Origin: Brevibacillus_C sp046036945
GTDB taxonomy: Bacteria; Bacillota; Bacilli; Brevibacillales; Brevibacillaceae
Length of the DNA: 64,000 nt
NCBI RefSeq assembly: GCF_046036945.1
Contig: NZ_JBJQOQ010000006.1
Location: 1-64,000 of the forward strand
Direction of reading: 5' to 3'
Shown here: positions 34,081-43,319 of the stretch, piece after piece
Layout of the letters: each line of letters starts with the position of its first letter
How positions within the stretch are numbered: the first letter of the stretch is position 1
Position numbers and translations under genes: made by a program
The notes under the pieces: generated by a model
Database searches by the model: none
Seen by the model: only the letters and a program-made list of their open reading frames with translations
What the model was told of the DNA's origin: nothing

Positions 34081-34575
34081 TTATTGTTCAACCACTTTCG
34101 AGATGACGCTGTTCATGGTAAAACTGCTGCTTTTGATTTTGAATTCGTTTCCGACCAACAGCGGCGTGTTGCCGGCCATCAAAATACCGTTGGCCAGCTT
34201 GGCCGAGCCTTGCACTTCGATGTAGACGCTGTACTTGTCCGGAATCTTGCTGATCACGGTCCGGCCGTCGGCTGTCGATACGAGGTTGATCGCATCGTTT
34301 TTCTTGATGCTCACAATCGTGCCGATCACGTCGTTGGTGTCGAGGGTTCGGACGAAGTCGCCTTCCTTCATGTTTTCTACCTGGAAGGGGTAAAGCGCGT
34401 TTCCGTAAAACTCAACCGTCACCTTTTTCGATTCGGTCGGCAGGATCGCCAATTCTCCACCCTTGTTAAGCTTGTACACACCAAATGCAATCGCTGCCAA
34501 AACTACCAGAATTAGTAAAAAATCAATTAGATTGATTTTTCCGAAGAGACGTCCCCGATTATCGATGAAACTCAT
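34081..34575 (-). CDS. DUF4330 protein, first of a tandem pair
   Basis: A 164-residue protein with a short cytoplasmic start (MSFIDNRGRLFGKINLIDF), one transmembrane helix (~residues 17-36) and an external DUF4330 domain. The start at 34575 has AAAGGAGG eight bases upstream; an earlier in-frame ATG lacks such a site. DUF4330 proteins commonly start with this NRGRLFGKIN..D pattern. It is the first gene of the DUF4330-polymerase-glycosyltransferase-murJ series, with its paralogue 13 bases downstream. Confidence 0.82.
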   Translation of the reverse strand: MSFIDNRGRLFGKINLIDFLLILVVLAAIAFGVYKLNKGGELAILPTESKKVTVEFYGNALYPFQVENMKEGDFVRTLDTNDVIGTIVSIKKNDAINLVSTADGRTVISKIPDKYSVYIEVQGSAKLANGILMAGNTPLLVGNEFKIKSSSFTMNSVISKVVEQ

Positions 34576-34664
34576 CGAATTTTCCTCCTTTAAACCTGCT
34601 ATCTCCAAGTTTTCATAGAAACTCACTCGTATACCATACCATATTTAAGACGCAAAGAAAATTA

Positions 34665-36038
34665 CTAGGATTGTCCAGTCAGCTCGTCCATCAACACCGC
34701 CAGCTGCCGGGCCTGTTCCCGCCGTTCGTAGGGTCTCACCCGCTCGGCAAAACCGGTCTGGTGCTGCTCGATGCCCGCTCCCGCATCCCCCGAACGCCCT
34801 GCCTTCCACTCTTCATAGAGCTTCAGATAGGCTTCTTTGACTGCCGCTTTATCGGTCGGATCGGCAATTTGGCCCAGCCGGAATTGCTGGATGATGCCGG
34901 TCGCCTCCCCTTCCATGTTAAGAGCGAGAATCGGCTTTCCGATGCCCATGTATTCAAACAGCTTGCCGGGGATGTACGCGCCGGCATCCGCCGAGACATC
35001 GCCAATCAGGAGCAGGGCGTCCGCCCCTTTCATCATGCCCAGAGCCTCTTGATGCGGCAGATTGCCCAGCACCCGGACAACATCCTGCAGGCCCAATTCC
35101 GCCACACAATCGGCGTTTTCCGAATAACCGGGATAGTCGAATACGCCGGCAAAAGAGAGCTGGATCTCGTCCTGCTTGACCCGCCCTTCATCCATCAACT
35201 CTCTGATCGCCTGAAGCAGCAGGCGCGGGTTGCGCTTCTGATAGAAGATCCCGGCATAGACGGCGTGAAATTTGCCCGGAGCCACCCGCTGCGGCTGCAG
35301 ACCGGCGAAATCGGCCCGGTCAAAGCCGTTGTAGATCAGCTCCAGGCGGCGAATCACACGGCCGTACTTGCTGCGAAAATTTTGCGCAAAGGCAGCAGTT
35401 ACCGTCGTTACGGCATCTGCCCTCGCCAGCACCTTCGCTTCCATGCGCTCCTCCAGGCGGTCCCGCCAGCCGATGCCGGAGCGGTGCATATTTTGCGTCC
35501 ACGGATCGCGGAAATCGACTACCCACTTGCAGCCGAATTCCTTCACCAATGTCTGGGCGACGAGGTGGTCCGTGGCCGGACCTGAGGTCGAAAAAATCAC
35601 GTCGATGTTTTCTTGTTTCATGATCTGCCGCCCCAGTTTCACCGCGGCCGGGTACCACAAAATGTTGTCGTCCGGGATCAAGAGGTAGGGCTTGGCCCGT
35701 TTTAACAGCGAAATAACCTGCCGTTTCAGCCGGGAGGCAAGCGAAGGGCGCAGGGGGGGCTGGTCGCCCGCCGCATTGGTGCCGCTCCCCGCCGGAACCG
35801 GCCGGGGAAGCAGAGGAATCTCCTTCGCGCGGTGAACGCGGACTTCGCCTGGCACCTCGGCCAAAAGCGATGCGTCCAGGGTAGCGTGGTAGAGCGGATC
35901 GACGGTAAGCACGTGCACTTTCCAGCCAAAGTCGCCAAGGTATTTGGCCATTTTTAACGGCCGGGGAACGCCGCCCCCGCCGATGGGAGGAAAGCCGTAA
36001 CAAATCATGAGCACTGATTTTTGGTCTGATTTTGTCAT
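34665..36038 (-). CDS. Glycosyltransferase (GT-B, family 4-like)
   Basis: A 457-residue GT-B glycosyltransferase. The N-terminus VLMICYGFPPIGGGGVPRPL and the C-terminal GADALLLIGDVSADAGAYIPGKLFEYMGIGKPILAL region fit the family-4 type involved in surface polysaccharides. It lies 89 bases upstream of the DUF4330 pair and is probably the first gene of the operon, with the next glycosyltransferase gene diverging from it. The donor sugar is unknown. Confidence 0.87.
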   Translation of the reverse strand: MTKSDQKSVLMICYGFPPIGGGGVPRPLKMAKYLGDFGWKVHVLTVDPLYHATLDASLLAEVPGEVRVHRAKEIPLLPRPVPAGSGTNAAGDQPPLRPSLASRLKRQVISLLKRAKPYLLIPDDNILWYPAAVKLGRQIMKQENIDVIFSTSGPATDHLVAQTLVKEFGCKWVVDFRDPWTQNMHRSGIGWRDRLEERMEAKVLARADAVTTVTAAFAQNFRSKYGRVIRRLELIYNGFDRADFAGLQPQRVAPGKFHAVYAGIFYQKRNPRLLLQAIRELMDEGRVKQDEIQLSFAGVFDYPGYSENADCVAELGLQDVVRVLGNLPHQEALGMMKGADALLLIGDVSADAGAYIPGKLFEYMGIGKPILALNMEGEATGIIQQFRLGQIADPTDKAAVKEAYLKLYEEWKAGRSGDAGAGIEQHQTGFAERVRPYERREQARQLAVLMDELTGQS

Positions 36039-36097
36039 GTTCGAATAACCTCTTAGGAAAAAATCTCACAGATAACCTTACCACAGTTCACGTTTTA

Positions 36098-36126
36098 TTG
36101 CGAATACATCAGTCATCTGATATAGT
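36098..36126 (+). promoter_or_regulatory. Candidate sigma-A promoter of the glycosyltransferase-epimerase pair
   Basis: TTGCGA and TATAGT are separated by exactly 17 bases. The predicted start of transcription (~36133) lies immediately before ATG 36136, favouring ATG 36163 as the real translation start. Confidence 0.6.
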
Positions 36127-36162
36127 GAAAATGGTTTGTTTGGAAAGGTTCGGGTGGATTTG

Positions 36163-37326
36163 ATGAAGAACAGGATGCGCGTCCTCCACGTGATCGGCGG
36201 AGGAGAATTTGGCGGTGCAGAACAGCATATCCTCAACCTCCTTACGTCTTTGCCGAAAGATGAGGTAGAAGCGACTGTCGTCTGTTTTTACGAGTCCACC
36301 TTTGCGGCCAAGCTGCGGGAGGCAGGCATTCCCGTAGTCGTATTGGACCAGTACGGCCGCTTTGACTTTCGGCTGCTCGGCGGGTTAAAGCGGACGATCG
36401 AACGATTTCAACCGGACATCGTCCACACGCACGGTGTCAAAGCCAATTTTTTTACGCGGCTGGCTGCCGGCAAAAGCAAGGCTCTCCTGATTACCACAGT
36501 CCACAGCTACCTGCGTTATGACTATACCAATCCGCTTGCCTTTTTGCTTGTTTCCTTGATGGAGCGGGGCACGCGCGCTCGCAATGACCATTTTATCGCG
36601 GTCAGTCAAGCGATTCGCCAGATCCTGCATAAAGAGGGAGTCGCTCGGGACAAGATCAGCCTGATCTACAACGGGATACAGATCGCCCGCTTTCGCCATA
36701 CGGAACTGCGCCAGTCCGATCGGGAGCGGCTGCTCGCCGAATGGCAGCTGCCCCCGGAAGCATTTGTCTTCGGAACGGTGGCCCGCTTCGTCCCGGTCAA
36801 AGGGCTGCCGCTGATGATCGAAGCGTTTGCCAAGCTCTGTTCGCGCGATCCGGCAAGGCCCTACTGCCTGGTGCTGATCGGAGACGGCCCGGAGCGGTCC
36901 GCCCTTGAACAGACGGCGGAGCGTTTTGGCGTGGCCAAGCTGGTGCGATTCACCGGATTTCGTCAGGATATCCCCGCTTGTTTGCACGCGTTTGACGCCT
37001 TTGTCATGTCATCGATCCACGAAGGCTTGCCGTACACCATTCTGGAAGCTGTCGCCTCGGAAATTCCCGTCGCCGCAACGGCTGTAGGCGGGATCAAGGA
37101 ATTCATCCAGAGCGGCGAGACGGGACTGCTGGTCCCTTCCGGCTCCGTACAGGAATTGGCAGATGCGATGTACAGCCTGGCGAATGATTCCGCTTTGCGC
37201 GCAAAACTGGTGGGCGCATCATTGGTGCAGCTTGAACAGACTTTTACAATAGAGAAGATGGCGGCGAAGACGTACTCCTTGTACCAATCGCTGCTGCACA
37301 ACCTGAGGGAAACAACGGGAGAGTGA
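36163..37326 (+). CDS. Glycosyltransferase family 4
   Basis: A 387-residue GT-B glycosyltransferase with the glycine-rich N-terminus MRVLHVIGGGEFGGAEQHIL, donor-site segment VFGTVARFVPVKGLPLMIEAF and SSIHEGLPYTILEAVASEIP, the EX7E-like motif. ATG 36163 is preferred over 36136 because the candidate promoter places the RNA start at about 36133. It overlaps the spacing of the epimerase gene (start five bases after the stop), so the two are co-transcribed. Role: transfer of a sugar, perhaps one made by the epimerase. Confidence 0.88.
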   Translation: MKNRMRVLHVIGGGEFGGAEQHILNLLTSLPKDEVEATVVCFYESTFAAKLREAGIPVVVLDQYGRFDFRLLGGLKRTIERFQPDIVHTHGVKANFFTRLAAGKSKALLITTVHSYLRYDYTNPLAFLLVSLMERGTRARNDHFIAVSQAIRQILHKEGVARDKISLIYNGIQIARFRHTELRQSDRERLLAEWQLPPEAFVFGTVARFVPVKGLPLMIEAFAKLCSRDPARPYCLVLIGDGPERSALEQTAERFGVAKLVRFTGFRQDIPACLHAFDAFVMSSIHEGLPYTILEAVASEIPVAATAVGGIKEFIQSGETGLLVPSGSVQELADAMYSLANDSALRAKLVGASLVQLEQTFTIEKMAAKTYSLYQSLLHNLRETTGE

Positions 37327-37331
37327 ACTCC

Positions 37332-38243
37332 ATGCAAATATTGATTACCGGCGGAGCGGGGTTTATCGGCACCCATCTGGTCGACAGGCTGTTGGCCGGC
37401 GGACATGCCGTTACCGTGATCGACAATGAAAGCACTGGCAATCGCAGCAACGTATCTGCGGATGCCAATTATTACCATATGGACGTGCGTGATCCAAAGA
37501 TCGATGACGTATTCGCCCGGGTCAAGCCAGAGGTCGTCGTCCATCTCGCCGCCCAAAGCGTTGTTCCCGTCTCCGTACGGGAGCCGCAGCTGGATGCCGA
37601 GATCAATCTGATCGGCATCTTGAACGTCCTGGAAGCCGCCCGTCGTCACGGCACCAGAAAAATCGTTTACTCTTCTTCAGCCGCCGTGTACGGCGAACCG
37701 TCCAGCTTCCCCATTCGCGAGGAACAAGCTGGCCAGCTGCTCTCGCCCTATGCCGTCAGCAAGTTCGCCGGCGAGAAGTACCTGGCCGCCTATCAGCATC
37801 TGTACGGGCTGGCTTTTACGGTGTTTCGCTTTGCCAATGTGTACGGCCCCCGGCAGCTGCCCAAGTCGGACGGCGGCGTCATCGCCATCTTTGCCGATGC
37901 CATTCAGAAGGGGCTGCCGCTGACGATCAACGGAGACGGGGAGCAAACCCGCGACTTCATTTACGTGGCAGATGTAGCGGAGGCCATTGAGGTTGCGTTT
38001 ACCAAGGCGGACAACAGCGTGCTGAATCTGAGTACGGGCCACCCCACCTCGATTAATGCGCTGATCGACGAGTTGGTCCGGCTGTCCGGCCGCCACGTCG
38101 AACGGCATCACGCTCCCAACCGCCCCGGAGACATTCGCTTCAGTTATTTATGCAATAAAAAGATGGCCGAACAGTTGGCATGGACTCCGCGCTATTCGCT
38201 GCGAGCAGGGCTGGAACTCACCTGGAATGCCATCAAAGAATAA
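37332..38243 (+). CDS. NAD-dependent nucleotide-sugar epimerase (GalE-like SDR)
   Basis: A 303-residue extended short-chain dehydrogenase with the NAD motif ITGGAGFIGTHL at residues ~5-16, catalytic Ser in YSSSAAVYGEP and the YAVSK motif (Tyr/Lys). It most likely epimerises a UDP-hexose for surface polymer synthesis. The start ATG 37332 follows GGGAG by ten bases. It is paired with the glycosyltransferase upstream and ends in a 19-bp terminator. UDP-glucose 4-epimerase is likely, but UDP-GlcNAc activity cannot be excluded. Confidence 0.87.
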   Translation: MQILITGGAGFIGTHLVDRLLAGGHAVTVIDNESTGNRSNVSADANYYHMDVRDPKIDDVFARVKPEVVVHLAAQSVVPVSVREPQLDAEINLIGILNVLEAARRHGTRKIVYSSSAAVYGEPSSFPIREEQAGQLLSPYAVSKFAGEKYLAAYQHLYGLAFTVFRFANVYGPRQLPKSDGGVIAIFADAIQKGLPLTINGDGEQTRDFIYVADVAEAIEVAFTKADNSVLNLSTGHPTSINALIDELVRLSGRHVERHHAPNRPGDIRFSYLCNKKMAEQLAWTPRYSLRAGLELTWNAIKE

Positions 38244-38246
38244 AGG

Positions 38247-38294
38247 AAGGCAGCCTAAAACGTGACGTGAACCTCACGTTTTAGGCTGCCTTTT
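38247..38294. terminator. Very strong bidirectional terminator
   Basis: A perfect 19-bp stem (AAGGCAGCCTAAAACGTGA against TCACGTTTTAGGCTGCCTT) around an eight-base loop, flanked by TTTT and AAAGG, separates the convergent epimerase and rRNA-methyltransferase genes. Confidence 0.9.
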
Positions 38295-38316
38295 GCTTGC
38301 CAGGAGAGAAGCCGGA

Positions 38317-39225
38317 TTAAGACAGTTTCTTGCCGTACAAGACGATCAGATGGATCGTCACCTCCAACTCGTTCATCTCCTTGACTTTTTGCAGCCGCTC
38401 TTCATCTGCCCCCCAGGAGAGCGGCGTCATCCTTACCAGATGCCGGATAGACGAGGGATCCAGCGTAATGCTGTAACGCACGCTCTCCCGATCGACAAGC
38501 GCAAAGTGTTCGCGGAACCGGGCTTCCGTATCAGCTTCGTCATCTCCTCGCCGATTCGTCTGACCGTAAAGCAGACTCCTCAATTCCTGCAGGTAGCCGC
38601 TGCCGGGAATCACCTTGATAAGCATTCCGTCATCGGCAAGGATTCGCTGAAATTCCGCGTAGTTGGACGGCGACAGCATGTTGAGCAGCAGCGAGAATTG
38701 TCCGACGGCAAATGGCGGCCTGGCGATGTCCGCAACACACCAGATCACCTGTGGATGTTCTCTGGCTGCAAGATCAATCCCTTCTTTTGAAATATCCGTG
38801 CCAACCCCCAAAAGCGGGGCTGACATCTTGTGGATGAGCTTCTCCCGAATCCTCGCGAGATGGGAGCCTTCCCCGCACCCGGCATCCGCTATTATTATCA
38901 ACTCGCTGTTAAAGCTGCCCTCTTGCGCGATCCGCTCGCTTATCCGTTCATGCAGCGGCTCAAAAAAGCCGCTGTTGCAGATTTGCATACGGGATTCGAA
39001 CAACGGTTTATCGTATTTGCCTTTGGCAGGACGGGACAAAAAGTTGACGTACCCGCGCCTGGACAGATCAAAACTGTGGCGGCGGGAACATTGCAGACTT
39101 TTCCCATCTTCCAGCTTCATCGGGCTGTGGCAGATCGGGCAGTGAAACATCCCTTCATGCGCCGCTATCAGGCCTGCACTGAGCATTTTTTTGCTGTTTT
39201 TGGACACAAAAAGCACCCCATTCAT
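38317..39225 (-). CDS. RlmA-family 23S rRNA guanine-N1-methyltransferase
   Basis: A 302-residue protein with an N-terminal zinc finger (C29, C32, C46, H50 in CPIC...C...H) followed by a SAM-binding domain (DAGCGEGSHLARI). This layout is that of RrmA/RlmA enzymes that methylate G745 or G748 of 23S rRNA. The conserved NVLAP-like motif appears as NMLSPSNYAEF. The start is uncertain: ATG 39225 is used, but GTG 39207, with GGGG eight bases before, is also possible. The family sometimes gives macrolide or tylosin resistance. Confidence 0.85.
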   Translation of the reverse strand: MNGVLFVSKNSKKMLSAGLIAAHEGMFHCPICHSPMKLEDGKSLQCSRRHSFDLSRRGYVNFLSRPAKGKYDKPLFESRMQICNSGFFEPLHERISERIAQEGSFNSELIIIADAGCGEGSHLARIREKLIHKMSAPLLGVGTDISKEGIDLAAREHPQVIWCVADIARPPFAVGQFSLLLNMLSPSNYAEFQRILADDGMLIKVIPGSGYLQELRSLLYGQTNRRGDDEADTEARFREHFALVDRESVRYSITLDPSSIRHLVRMTPLSWGADEERLQKVKEMNELEVTIHLIVLYGKKLS

Positions 39226-39456
39226 TCGTAGTCGGTGAATGAAAAAAGGCACAGTCAAATAAACCTTAGCCAATTGAGTGAAAAAAATTGGCCGGGTTTT
39301 CATGAACTGCACCTCTCATTACCGGAAACGAATGAATTGGATGATCATCTAGCATACCCTCACTTATCGGAAATGTAAAACAAGGGACATCTGCCCCTTG
39401 TTAGTATAACAGCTTCCTTGCGGGAATGTGAATACGCTGACTGGTATAGAATTTTA

Positions 39457-40266
39457 TTACAGCTGATAGAAGCTGCCCAAGACAAGATGCTTGGCTGAGC
39501 TGCGAGCTTTCCCTGAAAAACGGACGAGAAACGGTCTTTCTCCGCGTTCAGCCAACGTTTGGGCGACAATCCCTTCCCCCAGGGGACTGCACAGCAAAAT
39601 ATCTCCGCCGTCACATCTGAGCGCTTGGCAAGCAGCGTTAAGCTCGCAATCTGTATAAGGCACTCCCGGTTCAAGGCCGAACCACTCCTGCCAGCGGACA
39701 GCCGTCTCCTCTAACTGCTGTACGGCGCAAGCCACGTACTCCATCCGCAGGCTGCCGGCGGGGTGCTGCGCAATGATCCCGCGATCGGTCAAGTCCTGGC
39801 GCCGATCGTCATCCCCCTCCCCCCACTGGATAAAGAAGGGCAGCGGCAGTCCGTCCCGTTCCCTTTCCCCTTCCGCAAATAACATCTGCCAGCGAATGAC
39901 GCTGCCATCCGAACGGGTGCGGCTTCCCGGGACCGGTCCCGTCACGGTCAGTCCCATACTGGTAAGCTGCGAAGCCAAGCCCGCTATGTCGCCGGTCCGA
40001 AGCGCAATGCGGGACAGGCCTTCATTTTCCGGCAGATCAGCCGCAATCTGCCGGATCAACCCGTTGTCTCGGACTTCTGCTGCCCTCTGCCGGTCTTCGA
40101 TCGCCAGAAACTCCAGGTAGGTGAGACCAAAGTAACAAAGGCTGTTGTACGTGCCCCAGGTTTCATGCCGCCCGCCCGCGACGGCGTGAAGACCCAGCCG
40201 CTGCATTTCCTGTACGGCTGTTTCCGGATGACTGTTGATAAAATGGACGAGATGATCTAGCGACAG
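39457..40266 (-). CDS. VOC-superfamily (glyoxalase-like) protein with probable CTG start
   Basis: A 269-residue vicinal-oxygen-chelate protein of the Glyoxalase_3 type. The first ATG (40206) would cut the conserved N-terminus; reading upstream in frame gives SLDHLVHFINSHPETAVQEM, the usual family start. The only start consistent with GGGAGGGG is CTG 40266 (nine bases) or the less likely ATT 40275, so a non-canonical start is inferred. Metal ligands include His of DHLVHF. It follows an ornithine-cyclodeaminase-like gene by 23 bases in an operon with an MHS transporter. The reaction is unknown. Confidence 0.78.
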   Translation of the reverse strand: MSLDHLVHFINSHPETAVQEMQRLGLHAVAGGRHETWGTYNSLCYFGLTYLEFLAIEDRQRAAEVRDNGLIRQIAADLPENEGLSRIALRTGDIAGLASQLTSMGLTVTGPVPGSRTRSDGSVIRWQMLFAEGERERDGLPLPFFIQWGEGDDDRRQDLTDRGIIAQHPAGSLRMEYVACAVQQLEETAVRWQEWFGLEPGVPYTDCELNAACQALRCDGGDILLCSPLGEGIVAQTLAERGERPFLVRFSGKARSSAKHLVLGSFYQL

Positions 40267-40289
40267 CGAGGCAATCCCCTCCCTTTTTC

Positions 40290-41279
40290 TCAGATCGATA
40301 CTTCCGTGCCAAGCTGAAGAGTCTTGGCCCGTTCGTAGACAGCTTGTGCAACAACGGTATCCAGACAGGCGATCCCGACTGATTTGTACAAGGTAATCTC
40401 GTCGTCGGTCTCGCGTCCTGGTTTTTGACCTGCAACGATTTCCCCCAGTTCAGCGTGCAGCAGTTCAAAACTCCACTCCCCATTAGCTTCGGGGATCAAG
40501 AGGTCGCCCGCTTCGTGCTGAGCCCCTTCGAGCGTATCTACCACGACCTTCCGGGAGTTTTGCAGCGTGACAAGATCCAACTCCCGCATATGCGGCTGGT
40601 AGGCCCCGATCGCGTTGACATGGGCACCGCTTTTCAGCAGACGTCCATCAAATAGCGGTTCTGTAGACTTGGTGCTGCAGATCACCACATCCGCGGACTC
40701 TACTGCCCGGTTGGCGTCCGCTGCAACCTCAATCTCTCCGCTCCAGTCGGGATACTGCTCGCGGACCGTCTGTTTGAGCTGTTCCGCCTTTTCCCGCGTG
40801 CGGTTGAACAGCAGCAGCTTCTCCAGCTTCCGCACCTCCATCACCGCCTGAATCTGCCCGATCGCCTGAGCACCGCAGCCGAGCACGGCGCAGACGCTGG
40901 CATCCTCCCTGGCCAGGTACTTGGTGGCGACTCCGCTGCTGGCGCCGGTGCGAAGCACAGTCAAATAGGTGGCATCCATCAGCGCCACATGCCGTCCTGT
41001 CTTGGCCTCGGTCAGCAGAATCACGCCCTGCAGCGCCGGTAGTCCTTTTGCCGGGTTGTCCGGAAAAATGCTGACCACCTTTGCCGCCACGTAGTCCACC
41101 GGCTCGATGTAGGAAGGCATGTAGAGGGTGGTCGCTCCGAATTTCTTATGCTCCACTCCTGTGCGAACCGGCGTTACCGTCTTTCCTTCGATCAGGTACG
41201 AAAACGCCTGCTCCACATCCCGCAGGCAGTCTTTCATCGCGTACATCCGGCGAATATCCTCTCGAGCCAAGATGAGCAC
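40290..41279 (-). CDS. Ornithine cyclodeaminase / mu-crystallin family protein
   Basis: A 329-residue NAD(P)-binding protein with a Rossmann motif VLGCGAQAIGQIQAV, the substrate region RTGASSGVATKYLA and VNAIGAYQPHMREL. I start it at GTG 41279 (then LILAREDIRR), preceded by GAGGTGGGGG, instead of an ATG ten codons upstream. Members are ornithine cyclodeaminases, alanine dehydrogenases, ketimine reductases or SbnB-like synthases; none can be chosen from sequence. The operon with an MHS permease and a VOC protein suggests catabolism of an imported small molecule. Confidence 0.87.
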   Translation of the reverse strand: MLILAREDIRRMYAMKDCLRDVEQAFSYLIEGKTVTPVRTGVEHKKFGATTLYMPSYIEPVDYVAAKVVSIFPDNPAKGLPALQGVILLTEAKTGRHVALMDATYLTVLRTGASSGVATKYLAREDASVCAVLGCGAQAIGQIQAVMEVRKLEKLLLFNRTREKAEQLKQTVREQYPDWSGEIEVAADANRAVESADVVICSTKSTEPLFDGRLLKSGAHVNAIGAYQPHMRELDLVTLQNSRKVVVDTLEGAQHEAGDLLIPEANGEWSFELLHAELGEIVAGQKPGRETDDEITLYKSVGIACLDTVVAQAVYERAKTLQLGTEVSI

Positions 41280-41309
41280 GGCCCCCACCTCTTTCATTTT
41301 TTCATTCAA

Positions 41310-42608
41310 CTAACGGTTTTCCAGTTCCACATCTTTCGTTTCACCAACGCGGGCGACGGACAGCAAGGAGATGATCCCGGTCAACATGATGTATAGCGCA
41401 ATCGGAATCCAGGTATGAAACCGGTCGAGCAGAGCAGTTGCGATGAGCGGCGCCGTTCCTCCTGCCAGGGCGGCCCCCAGTTGATAACCTAGCGAGACGC
41501 CGGTGTAGCGAACATTGGTATTGAAAATTTCAGAAAACATCGTGCCCAGCACGGCTGTCACCGGAGCCCATAAAATGCCCAGCCCGATCACTGTCGCCAG
41601 GGTCAGCCAGACGGCGGACTTCAGCGAGAGCAGGTAAAAGTACGGGAAAGCAAATAGGATAATGGCTATCGTCCCGCCGATGTACAAGGGCTTCCTGCCG
41701 ATCTTGTCGGAAAGCCTGCCCATCAAGGGGATCATGATCGTGGTGACCAGTGTGGCGATGGTCACAGCGTTTAGGGCGGTTACCTGTTCAAAGCCCTGGT
41801 ACTTCGTCGCGTAGGCGATGACAAAGGTCGCAAAGATATAAAAAGGACCGGTTTCCACCACTTTCGCCCCGACTGCGATCAGAACGGATTTCCAGTGGTA
41901 GCGCAGGGTTTCGACGATCGGAACGTTGACGATATCTCCGCTTCCTTTTGCTGCCTGGAACGCAGGGGTCTCATCGATGCCTTTGCGGATCCACAGACCG
42001 AAAAAGACGAGCAGGATGCTGAGAATAAACGGCAATCGCCATCCCCATGAGATAAACTTCTCTTCCGGAAGCAGGCTCACGACCGAGACGGCCAGCGTTC
42101 CCAGCAGCATGCCGATGGTGACCCCCATCTGCGGAATGCTGCCGAACAGCCCGCGTTTTTCCTTTCCCGAATACTCTACCGCCAGCAGCAGGGCGCCGCC
42201 CCACTCGCCTCCGATGCCCAGCCCTTGTATCAGGCGCATGGTCACCAACAAGATAGGAGCCCATACTCCGATGGAATCATAAGCAGGTAATAAGCCAATC
42301 AAAACCGTAGCCCCGCCCATCAAGGACAAGGTCAGCACCAGCGTCTTTTTCCGTCCGATCTTATCGCCGATATGGCTAAAGATAATTCCCCCCAGCGGAC
42401 GAATGAAAAAGGGCAGCGCAAATGACAGGTACGACAGCAGCAGGCCGACAATCGGATCAAAGTTGGGAAAGAACAGTTTATTAAATACCAGTGAAGCCAT
42501 CGTGCCGTACAAAAAATAGTCAAACCATTCGATCGAACTCCCCACCAGGCTCGCCACCAAGGCCTTGGAGGTCGTCCTTTTGGAAATCTCCAACTGCATT
42601 TCAGCCAT
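41310..42608 (-). CDS. MFS transporter, metabolite:H+ symporter (MHS) family
   Basis: A 432-residue, 12-helix permease with the MHS signature GSSIEWFDYFLYG in helix 1 and the MFS loop GDKIGRKK. MHS proteins import small acids and zwitterions such as proline/betaine, alpha-ketoglutarate, shikimate or citrate. The start is ATG 42608, preceded by AAGGAGG six bases away. Its stop lies 30 bases before the ornithine-cyclodeaminase-like gene, so it is first of a three-gene operon and probably brings in that enzyme's substrate. Confidence 0.9.
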   Translation of the reverse strand: MAEMQLEISKRTTSKALVASLVGSSIEWFDYFLYGTMASLVFNKLFFPNFDPIVGLLLSYLSFALPFFIRPLGGIIFSHIGDKIGRKKTLVLTLSLMGGATVLIGLLPAYDSIGVWAPILLVTMRLIQGLGIGGEWGGALLLAVEYSGKEKRGLFGSIPQMGVTIGMLLGTLAVSVVSLLPEEKFISWGWRLPFILSILLVFFGLWIRKGIDETPAFQAAKGSGDIVNVPIVETLRYHWKSVLIAVGAKVVETGPFYIFATFVIAYATKYQGFEQVTALNAVTIATLVTTIMIPLMGRLSDKIGRKPLYIGGTIAIILFAFPYFYLLSLKSAVWLTLATVIGLGILWAPVTAVLGTMFSEIFNTNVRYTGVSLGYQLGAALAGGTAPLIATALLDRFHTWIPIALYIMLTGIISLLSVARVGETKDVELENR

Positions 42609-42736
42609 TACTACCCTCCTTATCATACTATCTTGAAAATTCTAAATTAGATCACAGATATTAGTCAAGCCTGATTCACTACATATGTGGTAAAATATAG
42701 AAACAGGCAACTGACCCTGCTGAGGAGGGAGGCCGT

Positions 42737-43141
42737 ATGAATGTTCCGTACAGTTGGACGAAGCCCAGGCGATTTGCCATCGGACTGTTATATGGAACAA
42801 TCCTATCCACATTTGGAAGCTTTTTCCTCTTGATCCTGGGTACCATGGCGGCGGGTTTTTTTTCCTTGGACGCATGGACGTGGTTTTTTCTTTGCTCCGT
42901 TATCCCTGTAAGCTCATGCTTTGCCGTACTGGCGGTGGTGATAAAAAAACCTTTGCGTACGAAGAGTGTTTGGCTGCTCGGAATCCTTCTTTCCTTTCTG
43001 ACTGTCGAACTTGCCTCTCTTGTCGGAATCGTTCTCAATATAGTCAAAATTGGTTATGAACGCGTAAATATTGAGGGTTACCTCGTGTGGGGGCCTATTT
43101 ATGCAGTTTTTTTCTCCCTTTTTTTACTCCGGTATCAGTAG
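42737..43141 (+). CDS. Small four-helix membrane protein (134 aa)
   Basis: A 134-residue protein with four hydrophobic segments, a short basic N-terminus (MNVPYSWTKPRRF) and no charged catalytic motif. GAGGAGGGAGG precedes the ATG. It is divergent from the MHS transporter. No family is recognised. The sequence is slightly less GC-rich than its neighbours. Confidence 0.7.
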   Translation: MNVPYSWTKPRRFAIGLLYGTILSTFGSFFLLILGTMAAGFFSLDAWTWFFLCSVIPVSSCFAVLAVVIKKPLRTKSVWLLGILLSFLTVELASLVGIVLNIVKIGYERVNIEGYLVWGPIYAVFFSLFLLRYQ

Positions 43142-43319
43142 TGGCAATCAAAATTCTTGAGGAGCTCATCTTCCCGAAAGAGAAAGGGAATCTTTAGGAG
43201 CTTAATTTCCCCAAGATGGAATTTTCTGTTTTTTCTCTCCGCTTTCCATGTGCTAAGATAGGAATGAGGTTCCAGAATAAGGAATTTATTCATGATATTC
43301 AAACTTGATAGGAGACTAG

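Noticed and set aside
39221..39243. TTCATTC-N9-GAATGAA inverted repeat near the RlmA-like gene as a FadR operator
   Set aside because: The arms are in the reverse order and the spacing is too long compared with the real FadR box at 23277-23294.
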